Shown here: piece by piece, positions 25,702-33,073 of the stretch
Layout: every line of letters starts with the position of its first letter
How positions within the stretch are numbered: position 1 is the first letter of the stretch
NCBI RefSeq assembly: GCF_014648855.1
Contig: NZ_BMRX01000006.1
Span: 248,001 to 312,000 of the forward strand
Source: Streptomyces parvulus
GTDB lineage: Bacteria > Actinomycetota > Actinomycetes > Streptomycetales > Streptomycetaceae
Length of the DNA stretch: 64,000 nucleotides
Direction of reading: 5' to 3'
Made by a program: the position numbers and the translations under genes
Notes under the pieces: generated by a model
Told to the model about the DNA's origin: nothing
Seen by the model: only the letters and a program-made list of their open reading frames with translations
Database searches by the model: none

Positions 25702-26418
25702 GTGGACCCGGAATTCCTTGCAATTGCAGCAACAGCCGCCTCAGCGATCGCTGCCGCCGGAGGCTCTCAGGCGTATGGCGCTCTGGTGAGTAAGTGGCTC
25801 AAGCGAGATGTCGACACAGAACGGGAGCGCCTGCGCACCGAGGTGTTGGGCGAGACCAGCACCTCAGACGAATCGAAAGGCGATCAGGAAGCTGGTGCAG
25901 CTCCGCGGCCCACCGCTGACCAGCGTTTTGCAGCCCTGCTGATCGAATACTACGCGTATGGGCTCACCCAGGCCCGGCGGAGTTTCAGCGTCAGTCTGAC
26001 CTGCTCCGTAGTGGGCGGTCTCGTTCTGATCTTCGGTATCGGCATGGCGATCTTCAGGGCCGAGACCACAGGTGACTTGTACGCATCGGTCACGGCCAGT
26101 GTGGCTGGTCTCCTGATGGCGGTCATCGGGACCTTGTTCCACCGACGGGCGGACCTTGCGCTCAAGCACATGGAGTCGCAGACCGAGTCGCTCCGGCAGG
26201 ACATGAAGGTCGAGCGGGATGCCGGTCAGGCGATCCGACTACTGGAAGAGGTCGACGACCCAGCACTCAAGGCCCATCTCCAGGCGGCGTTGATCCTGAA
26301 GTTCTCGGCGGCGCAGCTGCCGGAGCTGGTCGGCGTACTGAAGCCGGCTGATCCTCTGTTGGAGCCCAGCCGCAATGGATCAGTGCCCCAGCAGCAGTCG
26401 GAGATCTCGACGTCCTGA
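25702..26418 (+). CDS. Two-helix membrane protein, possible TRADD-N-associated type
   Basis: The protein (238 residues from GTG 25702; GTG 25669 would add 11) has an N-terminal Ala-rich helix, then a charged linker. A helical hairpin membrane unit follows, with FAALLIEYYAYGLTQARRSFSVSL, then helices VVGGLVLIFGIGMAIF and ASVAGLLMAVIGTLFH. A cytoplasmic amphipathic region LKHMESQTESLRQDMK and AIRLLEEVDDPALKAHLQAALI ends it. The QARxSF-hairpin-FHxxAD pattern recalls the two-helix domain linked to TRADD-N in bacterial conflict systems. That family call is tentative. Confidence 0.65.
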   Translation: MDPEFLAIAATAASAIAAAGGSQAYGALVSKWLKRDVDTERERLRTEVLGETSTSDESKGDQEAGAAPRPTADQRFAALLIEYYAYGLTQARRSFSVSLTCSVVGGLVLIFGIGMAIFRAETTGDLYASVTASVAGLLMAVIGTLFHRRADLALKHMESQTESLRQDMKVERDAGQAIRLLEEVDDPALKAHLQAALILKFSAAQLPELVGVLKPADPLLEPSRNGSVPQQQSEISTS

Positions 26419-26652
26419 CGTCCGTGAGAGCCGGGAGTCGTTGTAGTGGGCCCGAGGGGTCTCCCAGGCCTCTTCTTCGTCGCCGCCCTCCGTCAGACAG
26501 CGCTCCTGGGCCCTGACGGCGCCGGCGAAGTCCGTCAGCTCTCCGGCCGTGATCGTCAGGGCGGCATTGGACGGATCACTCCTTCCAGGATTGGGCATCG
26601 TCGCTAGGTCTGCGTACAGGGCGAAGAGGTTGATGTTCTGGACGATGGCCAT
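26380..26652 (-). CDS. Small hypothetical protein, 90 aa
   Basis: From ATG 26652 (CGGAG five bases upstream) the frame reads MAIVQNINLFALYADLATMPNP, ITAGELTDFAGAVRAQERCLTEG. It ends SGRRDLRLLLGH after overlapping the convergent membrane gene by 39 bases. The ribosome site and sensible codon use support a real gene. The product is unknown. Confidence 0.5.
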   Translation of the reverse strand: MAIVQNINLFALYADLATMPNPGRSDPSNAALTITAGELTDFAGAVRAQERCLTEGGDEEEAWETPRAHYNDSRLSRTSGRRDLRLLLGH

Positions 26653-26716
26653 CGAGACTCCGTGGTGTGGCAGTTCAGAGGCTGAAGAACTGGTGACGCC
26701 CCCTGACGCCCGCCCG

Positions 26717-26722
26717 TATGAT
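26717..26722 (+). promoter_or_regulatory. -10 element TATGAT for a leaderless transcript
   Basis: TATGAT ends 6 bases before the ATG at 26729, placing the expected transcription start on or next to the start codon. There is no ribosome site. TGGTGA about 20 bases upstream could be a weak -35. Confidence 0.5.
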
Positions 26723-26728
26723 CCCGGG

Positions 26729-27103
26729 ATGCGTATCTCGATCGGGTTGGGGCCCGTCAGGGTGTCGGGACGCCTGAGCGGCGGAGGCCGTAGGCCTCGC
26801 CGACTGACGGACCAGGAGGTCGCTCGGCGGGCCTCTAGGATCAGATGGCCGCGTCGAGTGCTGAAGCTCGACCGGCAGCCAAAACGGAAGGCCGCTGCGC
26901 CTCTGGATCCCGACACGGTCGCCACGACGACGTACACGGTTTGGGCGACGCCCACGCGGGACGGCTGGGACCTGAACGTGCAGAGCGGAGGTCGTGCGAC
27001 GTGCAGGCACCTCGGTGAGGTCGAAGACATAGCGCGTGAGCGCATCGTCTTCTACACCGGGATGCCGCCGGAGCGCATCCTCCTGGACGTGAAGCGGGCC
27101 TGA
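26729..27103 (+). CDS. Hypothetical protein, 124 aa, leaderless
   Basis: The protein starts MRISIGLGPVRVSGRLSGGGRRPRRLTDQEVARRA, with a very basic middle. The C-terminal half, TTYTVWATPTRDGWDLNVQ..TCRHLGEVEDIARERIVFYTGMPPE, resembles the beta-alpha fold of HicB-like antitoxins. The ATG fits a leaderless start directly after a TATGAT -10. An upstream frame extension (26549) has no ribosome site and lies antisense to another small gene. The HicB-like resemblance is weak evidence only. Confidence 0.65.
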   Translation: MRISIGLGPVRVSGRLSGGGRRPRRLTDQEVARRASRIRWPRRVLKLDRQPKRKAAAPLDPDTVATTTYTVWATPTRDGWDLNVQSGGRATCRHLGEVEDIARERIVFYTGMPPERILLDVKRA

Positions 27104-27104
27104 G

Positions 27105-27314
27105 TCAGGCGCCAGGGACCAGCACGCGCTTGGCCTTGGCCCTGGTGGCCTTCTCGGCCTGCGTAACGTCCAGATAGCGGAAGAGCTTCTGGCCTCGGTG
27201 ATCGAGGCCCTCGACTTTCAGGTGGCCTCGGCGGACCCAGCTGTAGACCGTCACGACGGTGACACCCGTCAGGTCGGCGGCCTCTTGGTCCGTTAATCAG
27301 AGTTCGTCCTCCAC
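27105..27314 (-). pseudogene. Small helix-turn-helix protein with a TGA at codon 6
   Basis: From GTG 27314 the sequence reads VEDEL, then TGA (27299-27297), then LTDQEAADLTGVTVVTVYSWVRRGHLKVEG and GQKLFRYLDVTQAEK to a stop at 27105. The part after TGA is an excisionase/MerR-like winged helix. Related proteins have Trp here (ELWLTDQEAA), so TGG to TGA is the likely lesion. The leucine right after it is TTA, a bldA codon. Small HTH proteins of this kind are typical of integrative-element control regions. Confidence 0.65.
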
Positions 27315-27337
27315 TGAAGCCCTCGCGTACATGCGAC

Positions 27338-27368
27338 AGGCCCCGGTCCGCCAACAGCGTCGGGGCCT
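27338..27368. terminator. Hairpin at the right part of the island
   Basis: AGGCCCCG (27338-27345) pairs with CGGGGCCT (27361-27368). The 8-bp stem has a 15-base loop. It lies upstream of the HTH pseudogene, so it may end a transcript entering from either side. Confidence 0.4.
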
Positions 27369-27690
27369 ACACGAGGACGTACGTTTCCTGCTGTGCTCGA
27401 TTGTGCGGTCGTTCGTTAGGGAAGGTAAGTACTGATTCTGGCGGGCTTTATGGCGGTGAGGGCGGGGCGTCTACCTCTCGTGGGTCGACGTTCGCGGGGT
27501 CGTGCATGAGTCTGGCTCGCCCCGGGGTGTGCGCACTGAGCGCCGCGTGGACCTTCGGGCCGTTTCGGCGGCCCGGTGGCGCGATCCCCCGTCTGTTTTG
27601 TACCGTGGATGAACAAAGTGGCTCCCGCCCGTTCTCCCTGACCGGCGGGCGGGGCCGCCTTGTTTCCTCCCCGCACCCTGGAGACTGCCG
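27369..27690. other. Intergenic stretch, probable right edge of the island
   Basis: These 322 bases change from moderate GC to the usual high GC near 27470-27650. No convincing gene is present on either strand. I could find no direct repeat of the left junction (20720-20760) and no tRNA end, so the exact attachment site is not identified. GGAG at the end serves the HAD gene. Confidence 0.45.
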
Positions 27691-28356
27691 ATGACGGCCA
27701 CCGCCACCACCGTCCTGCCCGCCCGTGCCCTGCTGCTCGACATGGACGGCACCCTCGTCAACTCGGACGCCGCCGTCGAGCGCGTCTGGCGGCGCTGGGC
27801 CGACCGGAACGGGCTGGACGGCGACGAGGTCCTGAAGGTCGTCCACGGCCGGCAGGGCTACGCCTCGATGGCGCTGCTGCTGCCGGACCGCCCCATGGAG
27901 CAGAACCACGCCGACAACGCGCGCATGCTGGCCGAGGAGACCGCCGACACCGAGGGCGTCGTGGCGATCCCGGGGGCACCGGACTTCCTCGCCGCCCTGC
28001 GCGACCTCCCGCACGCCCTGGTGACCTCCGCCGACGTGGCGCTGTCCACCGCGCGCATGGCCGCCGCCGGTCTCGCGCTGCCCGACGTCCGGGTCACCGC
28101 GGAGTCGGTCGGCGCCAGCAAGCCCGATCCCGAGGGCTTCCTGAAGGGCGCCGCCGAACTGGGCATCGCCCCCGCGGACTGCGTCGCCTTCGAGGACTCC
28201 GGCGCCGGCATCACCGCCGCGCGCGCCGCCGGGATGCGGGTCGTGGGCGTGGGCCCGCGGGCCGGCTTCCACGGTCCCGACGTGGTCGTCGAGGACCTGA
28301 CGGCGGTACGCGTGGAGGCGGCCGCCGGCGGCGGGCTGCTGCTGCACATCGGCTGA
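27691..28356 (+). CDS. HAD-IA family sugar-phosphatase-like protein
   Basis: The 221-residue protein has DMDGTLVNSD with nucleophile D17 and acid D19, a helical cap, LVTSAD as motif II, KPDPEGF with the motif III Lys and FEDSGAGITAARAAGM as motif IV. This is the beta-phosphoglucomutase/sugar-phosphatase group. Lack of the mutase-specific residues cannot be judged here. GGAG lies 8 bases before the ATG. It is monocistronic, convergent with the next gene. Confidence 0.9.
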   Translation: MTATATTVLPARALLLDMDGTLVNSDAAVERVWRRWADRNGLDGDEVLKVVHGRQGYASMALLLPDRPMEQNHADNARMLAEETADTEGVVAIPGAPDFLAALRDLPHALVTSADVALSTARMAAAGLALPDVRVTAESVGASKPDPEGFLKGAAELGIAPADCVAFEDSGAGITAARAAGMRVVGVGPRAGFHGPDVVVEDLTAVRVEAAAGGGLLLHIG

Positions 28357-28384
28357 CGCCCGCCGGCCGCCCCGGCCGGACCCG

Positions 28385-29923
28385 TCAGGGCTCGCGCGTC
28401 TCCGTCTCCAGCATGCGCCGGGTGTCGGCCCCGTAGACGCCGAGACCGTCGGAACGGATGCCGCGGGCCCACTGGTAGGTGCGCACCGCGTCCTCGACGC
28501 GGCGGTCGTAGGTGCCGTGGGCGTCGCCCATGTACAGGTACAACTGGCGCAGCCGCCGCTGGAGTTCCACGACCTCCGGGCCCTGGTCGCCGCGGCTCAG
28601 CGCGGGGCCGCCGTAGAAGTCGGGCTCGTCCTCCTCCGTCGGCTCCCGCGGGGCCTCCTCGGTCGCCGTGGCCGTCGGGGTCGGCGACGCTTCGGCCGGT
28701 GGTGAGGGCGAGGGCGAGGCGCTGGACGCCGACGGGGACGGTGACGCCGAGGGGCTCGCGCTCGCGGAGGCGGAGGCCGACGGGGACGGTGACGCGGATC
28801 CCGCCGCCGGTGCGGGGGCGGTGCGGGGCCCGCCGCTCGGGGTGGCCTCGCCGGTCGACGGGTCGGGCACGCTCGCCCGCACCTCGTCCGGGAGCGCTCC
28901 GTCCCGTGACGGCGCCTCGTAGGAGAACAGCCCGCTCGCGTACCCGGCGGCGCCCATCACGACGACGACCGCTCCGGCGGCGCTCAGCAGTACGCCCTTG
29001 CGCCGCCCGCGGGCGCGGCGTCCGCCGGTGCCGGCGGCGGGGTCCGCGGGGTCCGGGCCGGACGGCACGGGTGCGGATGCGGTGACCGGGGTCTCGAACA
29101 GGCGCAGGTCCTGCGCGCTGGGCGGACCGGCGGAGGGGGCCAGGGGCGTGGGCAGCGGCGAGGTGGCCTCCGTGGCCGCGCCCGCCCCGCCGCCGGTGCC
29201 GACGGCGCGCAGCGTCATCGTGGCGTCGGGGTCTTCGCCCCACGAGGCGGCGCGCCTGACGACGCCCTCCCGTGGCGAAGTGGCGCGAGCCGGCCCGCCG
29301 TTCACGGGAGGCTCGGCGCCCGACGCCGGGTCCTGGGGTGTCGTGCCGGGGGGTGCCCCCTGTGGAATCGCGTCGTGTGGAGTCGCGCCCTGTGGAGTCG
29401 CGTCGTGTGGTGCGGTGCCTTGCGGGGGCATGGCGGGCGGCGCCGCGTTCTCCGCCTCAACACCGTCCGGTGTGGGGCTCGTTGGTTTCTCGCCGTGCGG
29501 TGTCGCGCCCTGCGGGCCCGCGTCCCCCGGTTCAACCGCGGCCGGTACCGCGCCCCCCGGCGTCACGCCTCGCGGCGTCCCGTCCGGTGGTGTCACGGCT
29601 CCCGGTGTCCGGTCTTGCGGCGCCGCGCCGTCCCGGGCACCCGGGGCCGCAGGAGCGTCCCCTGCGCCCGCGGACGACGCCGCGGCGGGCGTCCCCGTTC
29701 CGTCCGCCGCCGTGCCGGCCGTACGGCCCCCGTCGCCGTCGAGTTCGACGTACGGCCGGATGCGCAGCGGGTTGAAGTCCTCGGCCGCCGCGGCCTGGGC
29801 CGTGCGGGCCTCGCGCAGGGCGTCGGACGCCCGTGATCCGCAGCCGCAGGAGGGCGTGTTGTCCGCCTTCCTGGGCGCGCCGCACTCCGGGCACGAGGCC
29901 CCCGTGGGCCGCTCCTGTTCCAC
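28385..29923 (-). CDS. Membrane protein with zinc ribbon and peptidoglycan-binding domain
   Basis: The 512-residue protein begins with a short cytoplasmic zinc ribbon (CPEC at 11-14 and CGC at 26-28). A long Pro/Ala/Thr-rich region follows, with degenerate repeats such as APHDATPQGATPHDAIPQGA. One membrane helix, GVLLSAAGAVVVVMGAAGYASGLF, is followed by a Ser/Pro/Ala-rich wall-spanning linker. A C-terminal PG_binding_1 domain ends it (GDQGPEVVELQRRLRQL, GTYDRRVEDAVRTYQWARGI). The GTG at 29923 follows GGGAGGGACGG. The architecture links cytoplasm to cell wall. A regulatory input is implied but no kinase domain is present. Confidence 0.88.
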   Translation of the reverse strand: MEQERPTGASCPECGAPRKADNTPSCGCGSRASDALREARTAQAAAAEDFNPLRIRPYVELDGDGGRTAGTAADGTGTPAAASSAGAGDAPAAPGARDGAAPQDRTPGAVTPPDGTPRGVTPGGAVPAAVEPGDAGPQGATPHGEKPTSPTPDGVEAENAAPPAMPPQGTAPHDATPQGATPHDAIPQGAPPGTTPQDPASGAEPPVNGGPARATSPREGVVRRAASWGEDPDATMTLRAVGTGGGAGAATEATSPLPTPLAPSAGPPSAQDLRLFETPVTASAPVPSGPDPADPAAGTGGRRARGRRKGVLLSAAGAVVVVMGAAGYASGLFSYEAPSRDGALPDEVRASVPDPSTGEATPSGGPRTAPAPAAGSASPSPSASASASASPSASPSPSASSASPSPSPPAEASPTPTATATEEAPREPTEEDEPDFYGGPALSRGDQGPEVVELQRRLRQLYLYMGDAHGTYDRRVEDAVRTYQWARGIRSDGLGVYGADTRRMLETETREP

Positions 29924-30040
29924 GCGTCCGTCCCTCCCCTCGCGACTCCCCTCGCGAACTCCAGAGATTATGCAGAACTTCTCCACACTTCCATCCGCGA
30001 GCCCCCCGGAACGCCCGCTTCCCCAGGTGGAACAGGACCC

Positions 30041-30541
30041 TCAGGAGTCGGCGCCGAGCCGTTTCGTGAACCAGTGCTCGGCGTACGGGCTGTCGTTGTG
30101 CGCCTCGGTCTCGGCGTATCCGAGGCGGGCGTACAGGGCGCGGGCCTCGGCGAGGTCGCCGCGGGTGTCGAGGATCATCCGGGTCGCCCCGAGCCCCCGG
30201 GCCGCGTCCTCGGCGGCCCGCACGAGCAGCGCCGCGCCGCCTCTTCCGCGTACCGCCTCGTGCAGGAAGACCCGGGTCAGCTCGGCGGTGGCGGCGTCCA
30301 GCAGCCGTACGCCCGAGGTGCCGGCCGCCGCACCGCCGTACCGTGCGACCAGCAACAGGCCGCTGGGCGGGGCGAGTTCGGCGCCGGAGGTGGCCGCGAT
30401 CTCCCGTTCCAGCTCGCCGGGGTCGGTGCGCCGGCCCTCGTGCAGCAGGTACCAGCGGTCGCTGACCTCGGTGTAGTACGCGCGCCAGAGGGCGGCGGCG
30501 ACGGGAGAGTCGTACGGTTCCGGGGCGATGGTCCAGGTCAT
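30041..30541 (-). CDS. GNAT-family N-acetyltransferase
   Basis: The 166-residue protein has ELTRVFLHEAVRGRGGAALLVRAAEDAARGLGA, which is the GNAT acetyl-CoA motif (RGRGGA). ILDTRGDLAEARALYARLGYAETEAHN follows, and it ends HWFTKRL. The start could be ATG 30541 or 30550. The gene is 117 bases from the PG-binding gene on the same strand. It resembles small-molecule acetyltransferases such as those for amines; no substrate can be named. Confidence 0.85.
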   Translation of the reverse strand: MTWTIAPEPYDSPVAAALWRAYYTEVSDRWYLLHEGRRTDPGELEREIAATSGAELAPPSGLLLVARYGGAAAGTSGVRLLDAATAELTRVFLHEAVRGRGGAALLVRAAEDAARGLGATRMILDTRGDLAEARALYARLGYAETEAHNDSPYAEHWFTKRLGADS

Positions 30542-30707
30542 GGAGCGCATTGTCGGGAGGGCACGGGTACGGCGGGCAAGCGCATTTCCGCGTCCGGGGA
30601 CGGGCGGTGCGCGGCGACGGCCGTTTGAGGGCGCGGTCCGGGGCAACACGAACGTGCGAACCGGCCCCGTTCGGAGAGCCGGTAGGGCCGATATCCGGAA
30701 GGCACTC

Positions 30708-31376
30708 ATGTCCACAGGCGTGATCATCGCTTTGATCGTGATCGTGGCGGCCGTGCTCGTCGTCGCGGCCGTCTTCGCCCAGCGCGCACGAGGTCCCCAG
30801 CACGGGAGCCTCAAGCGCCGCTTCGGGCCCGAGTACGACCGGGCGGTGGCCCGGCACGACGGCGACACCAGGGCCGCCGAGCGTGAACTGGGCGAACGGG
30901 TGCAGCGGCACGGTTCGTTGCAGATCAGGTCGCTGGAAACCGCCGAGCGCGAGCGCTTCGAGGCCCGCTGGACGGCGGCCCAGGAGCGCTTCGTCGACTC
31001 CCCGAGCGAGGCCGTCGGCGAGGCGGACCGGCTGCTCGCCGAGCTGGCCGGGGTCCGGGGCTTCCCGGGCGGCGACCAGTACGAGGAGCAGTTCGCCGCG
31101 CTGTCCGTGCACCACGCCCACCACGTCGACGGCTACCGGCGGGTGCACCGCGCGACGCACACCCGTGCCGACGGCGCCCACGAGGGCGGCGCGAACACGG
31201 AGGAGCTGCGCGAGTCCATGGTCGCGGCCCGCGCGCTGTTCGAGGAACTGGTCCGGCCGGGCCGGCACGAGAGCGCCCACCCCCGGACGCCCGCCACGCA
31301 CACCGGTGAAACCGCCCCCGCCGCCCGCGCCCCGCACACGTGGTCGCTGGGCAAGCGCCGCCCGAAGGAGAGCTGA
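30708..31376 (+). CDS. Single-pass membrane protein, 222 aa
   Basis: The protein begins with an N-terminal anchor (MSTGVIIALIVIVAAVLVVAAVFA). RRFGPEYDRAVARHDGDTRAAERELGERVQRHGSLQIRSL and a helical ERFVDSPSEAVGEADRLLAELAG follow, then a His-rich tail. GGAAGG precedes the ATG. It is followed after 3 bases by a gene whose product shares the FVDxPxExVxEADRxLxE motif, so the pair forms an operon of related proteins. It resembles conserved Streptomyces membrane proteins of unknown function. Confidence 0.8.
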   Translation: MSTGVIIALIVIVAAVLVVAAVFAQRARGPQHGSLKRRFGPEYDRAVARHDGDTRAAERELGERVQRHGSLQIRSLETAERERFEARWTAAQERFVDSPSEAVGEADRLLAELAGVRGFPGGDQYEEQFAALSVHHAHHVDGYRRVHRATHTRADGAHEGGANTEELRESMVAARALFEELVRPGRHESAHPRTPATHTGETAPAARAPHTWSLGKRRPKES

Positions 31377-31379
31377 GGC

Positions 31380-32156
31380 ATGCCCGACGTGACCCGGAAC
31401 CCCGACGAGAACCCCGACGCCAAGGCGTCCCGCATCCGCCTCCCCAAGGCCCCTCCGGCCCGCGAGGCGACACCCGAACCCGGCACCGCGACGACCCCCG
31501 GCACCGCGACCGCACCCGGCACCGCACCGGCCCCCGAGGCGCCCCCCGCGCCGAACGCCGGCGCCCCGCTCAAGGAGGCCCCGGTCACCGCGGTCACCCC
31601 CGTCACGCCGGCCGCTCCGGACCCGACCGCGGCCCACGGCGCCTCCACCACCCCCACCCCGGACGCCACCGCCGCACCGGCACGCGAAGGAGCCGTACCG
31701 GGCCGCGAGGGTGGCGTTCCGGGCCGCGAAGGCGCCGTACCGGGCCACGAGGGCGCCGTACCGAGCCGCGAGACCACCGCACCGTCCACGCACGGCACCG
31801 CGGCCACCGCGCACGGCACCACCGCCTCCACGCACGGCACCGCCGCCTCCGCCCGCGAAACCGCCGGCGGCGGCACGCTGCTCCCGCACGACGAGGGCGA
31901 CAAGCTCGGGGAGCGGCTGCACCACGCCGTGGCCGGGTTCGTGGACGCGCCGCGCGAGTCGGTCGAGGAGGCGGACCGGGTCCTGGAAGAGGTCGCCGCC
32001 CGCCTGGCGGACGCCGTGACGCACCGCCGCCGCAGCCTGCGCACCTCCTGGCAGGACGCCGGTGCGGACGGGGCCGCGGCGAGCACCGACACCGAACAGC
32101 TCCGACTGGCCCTGCGGGACTACCGCGAGCTGACGGACCGGCTGATGCGCCTGTGA
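31380..32156 (+). CDS. Soluble Pro/Ala/Thr-repeat protein paired with the membrane protein
   Basis: The 258-residue protein has a disordered N-terminal two-thirds. It includes tandem PGREGAV-type repeats (about five) and HGTAATA-type repeats (about four). A helical C-terminal domain follows, with LHHAVAGFVDAPRESVEEADRVLEEVAARLADAVTHRRRSLRTSW and LRLALRDYRELTDRL. The helical part matches the paired upstream protein, suggesting duplication or interaction through that motif. It starts 3 bases after the upstream stop. No membrane segment is seen. Confidence 0.8.
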   Translation: MPDVTRNPDENPDAKASRIRLPKAPPAREATPEPGTATTPGTATAPGTAPAPEAPPAPNAGAPLKEAPVTAVTPVTPAAPDPTAAHGASTTPTPDATAAPAREGAVPGREGGVPGREGAVPGHEGAVPSRETTAPSTHGTAATAHGTTASTHGTAASARETAGGGTLLPHDEGDKLGERLHHAVAGFVDAPRESVEEADRVLEEVAARLADAVTHRRRSLRTSWQDAGADGAAASTDTEQLRLALRDYRELTDRLMRL

Positions 32157-32166
32157 CGCGCGGGCG

Positions 32167-32574
32167 TCAGCGCTCCGCCCGGCCCTCCCGCCACCGCTCC
32201 ACGACCTCGTCGACGTCGTAGGGCTTCATACCCAGCGGGGGGCCGGGCGGCGGCTTGAGCATGACGTCGCGGATCTTGACGTTGACCGCCTCGATGATCC
32301 GGCGCACCACCCGCTCCGACGGCGCCTTCAGGGCCGCCTCCAGCGAGTCCTCCGCCTCCTTGCGCAGGGCCAGGGTGGGCGGCAGCACGGAGAAGCCCTC
32401 GCGGGCCATCTTCCGCTTCACCCACCACAGTTCGTCGTAGGTGCTGTCCAGCTCGCTGGCGAGCGGCTTGCCCGCACCGGACAGGGCGGCGAACTCGCCT
32501 CGGGCCTCCGCCTCGCGGATCTGTCGGTCGACCCAGGACTCGAAGTCGACGCCGGGTGGCTTTCGCTCGGTCAT
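32167..32574 (-). CDS. DUF1992 (DnaJ-subfamily-C28-like) protein
   Basis: The 135-residue protein starts MTERKPPGVDFESWVDRQIREAEARGEFAAL. GKPLASELDSTYDELWWVKRKMAREGFSVLPPTLALRKEAE follows, the core of DUF1992. In eukaryotes this domain is found in DNAJC28; no J domain is present here. It is convergent with the preceding gene (10 bases apart). The function is unknown. Confidence 0.88.
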   Translation of the reverse strand: MTERKPPGVDFESWVDRQIREAEARGEFAALSGAGKPLASELDSTYDELWWVKRKMAREGFSVLPPTLALRKEAEDSLEAALKAPSERVVRRIIEAVNVKIRDVMLKPPPGPPLGMKPYDVDEVVERWREGRAER

Positions 32575-32666
32575 GACCCCATTGTGCCGGACACCGCCCC
32601 GGCGGCCGATCTATCATTCGGCGGCGGAGCAACGCCGGACGTCCTGAGGCCTTCGAAGGAGCGCAC

Positions 32667-33059
32667 GTGCTCGAACTGACCATGGCCACGGTCACCGCGG
32701 CGGACGCGGGCGCCACGGCCGGCATGCAGATGGCCGAGGCGCCCAGTGAGCCGGACGCGGTGCTGCGGGTGGGACGGGACAGGTCCGTGTGCCGGCTCTC
32801 GACGCCGGAGGACTGGCTGTTCGTCTCCCGGGTCCACCTGGAGTTCCGGTGCGGGCCGGACGGGACGTGGCGGCTGACCTGGCTGCGCGGCTCGCAGCCG
32901 GAACCGTCCTCCGAGGTCCGGCTCACCGTCGGCCCGCACGAGCAGTCGCTGGCTTACGGCGGCACCGTGCCGCTGCCCAGGGCCGGGAGCGGGGAGATCG
33001 TGATCCAGGACCGCGCGGAGCCGCGCAGCGTCAACGTCGGCTTCTACCATGAGGTGTAG
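32667..33059 (+). CDS. FHA-domain-like small protein
   Basis: The 130-residue protein contains VLRVGRDRSVCRLSTPEDWLFVSRVHLEFRCGPDGTWRLTWL. It has the FHA layout GR..S..H, though the phosphothreonine-binding Asn is not clearly placed. It ends with GEIVIQDRAEPRSVNVGFYHEV. FHA domains bind phosphothreonine peptides from Ser/Thr kinases. GAAGGAG precedes the GTG at 32667. No kinase gene is adjacent. Confidence 0.72.
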   Translation: MLELTMATVTAADAGATAGMQMAEAPSEPDAVLRVGRDRSVCRLSTPEDWLFVSRVHLEFRCGPDGTWRLTWLRGSQPEPSSEVRLTVGPHEQSLAYGGTVPLPRAGSGEIVIQDRAEPRSVNVGFYHEV

Positions 33060-33073
33060 CGCCGCGTGGACCC

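Noticed and set aside
20736..27400. Complete integrative element or prophage
   Set aside because: No integrase, replication, transfer or structural gene and no direct repeats at the edges could be found.
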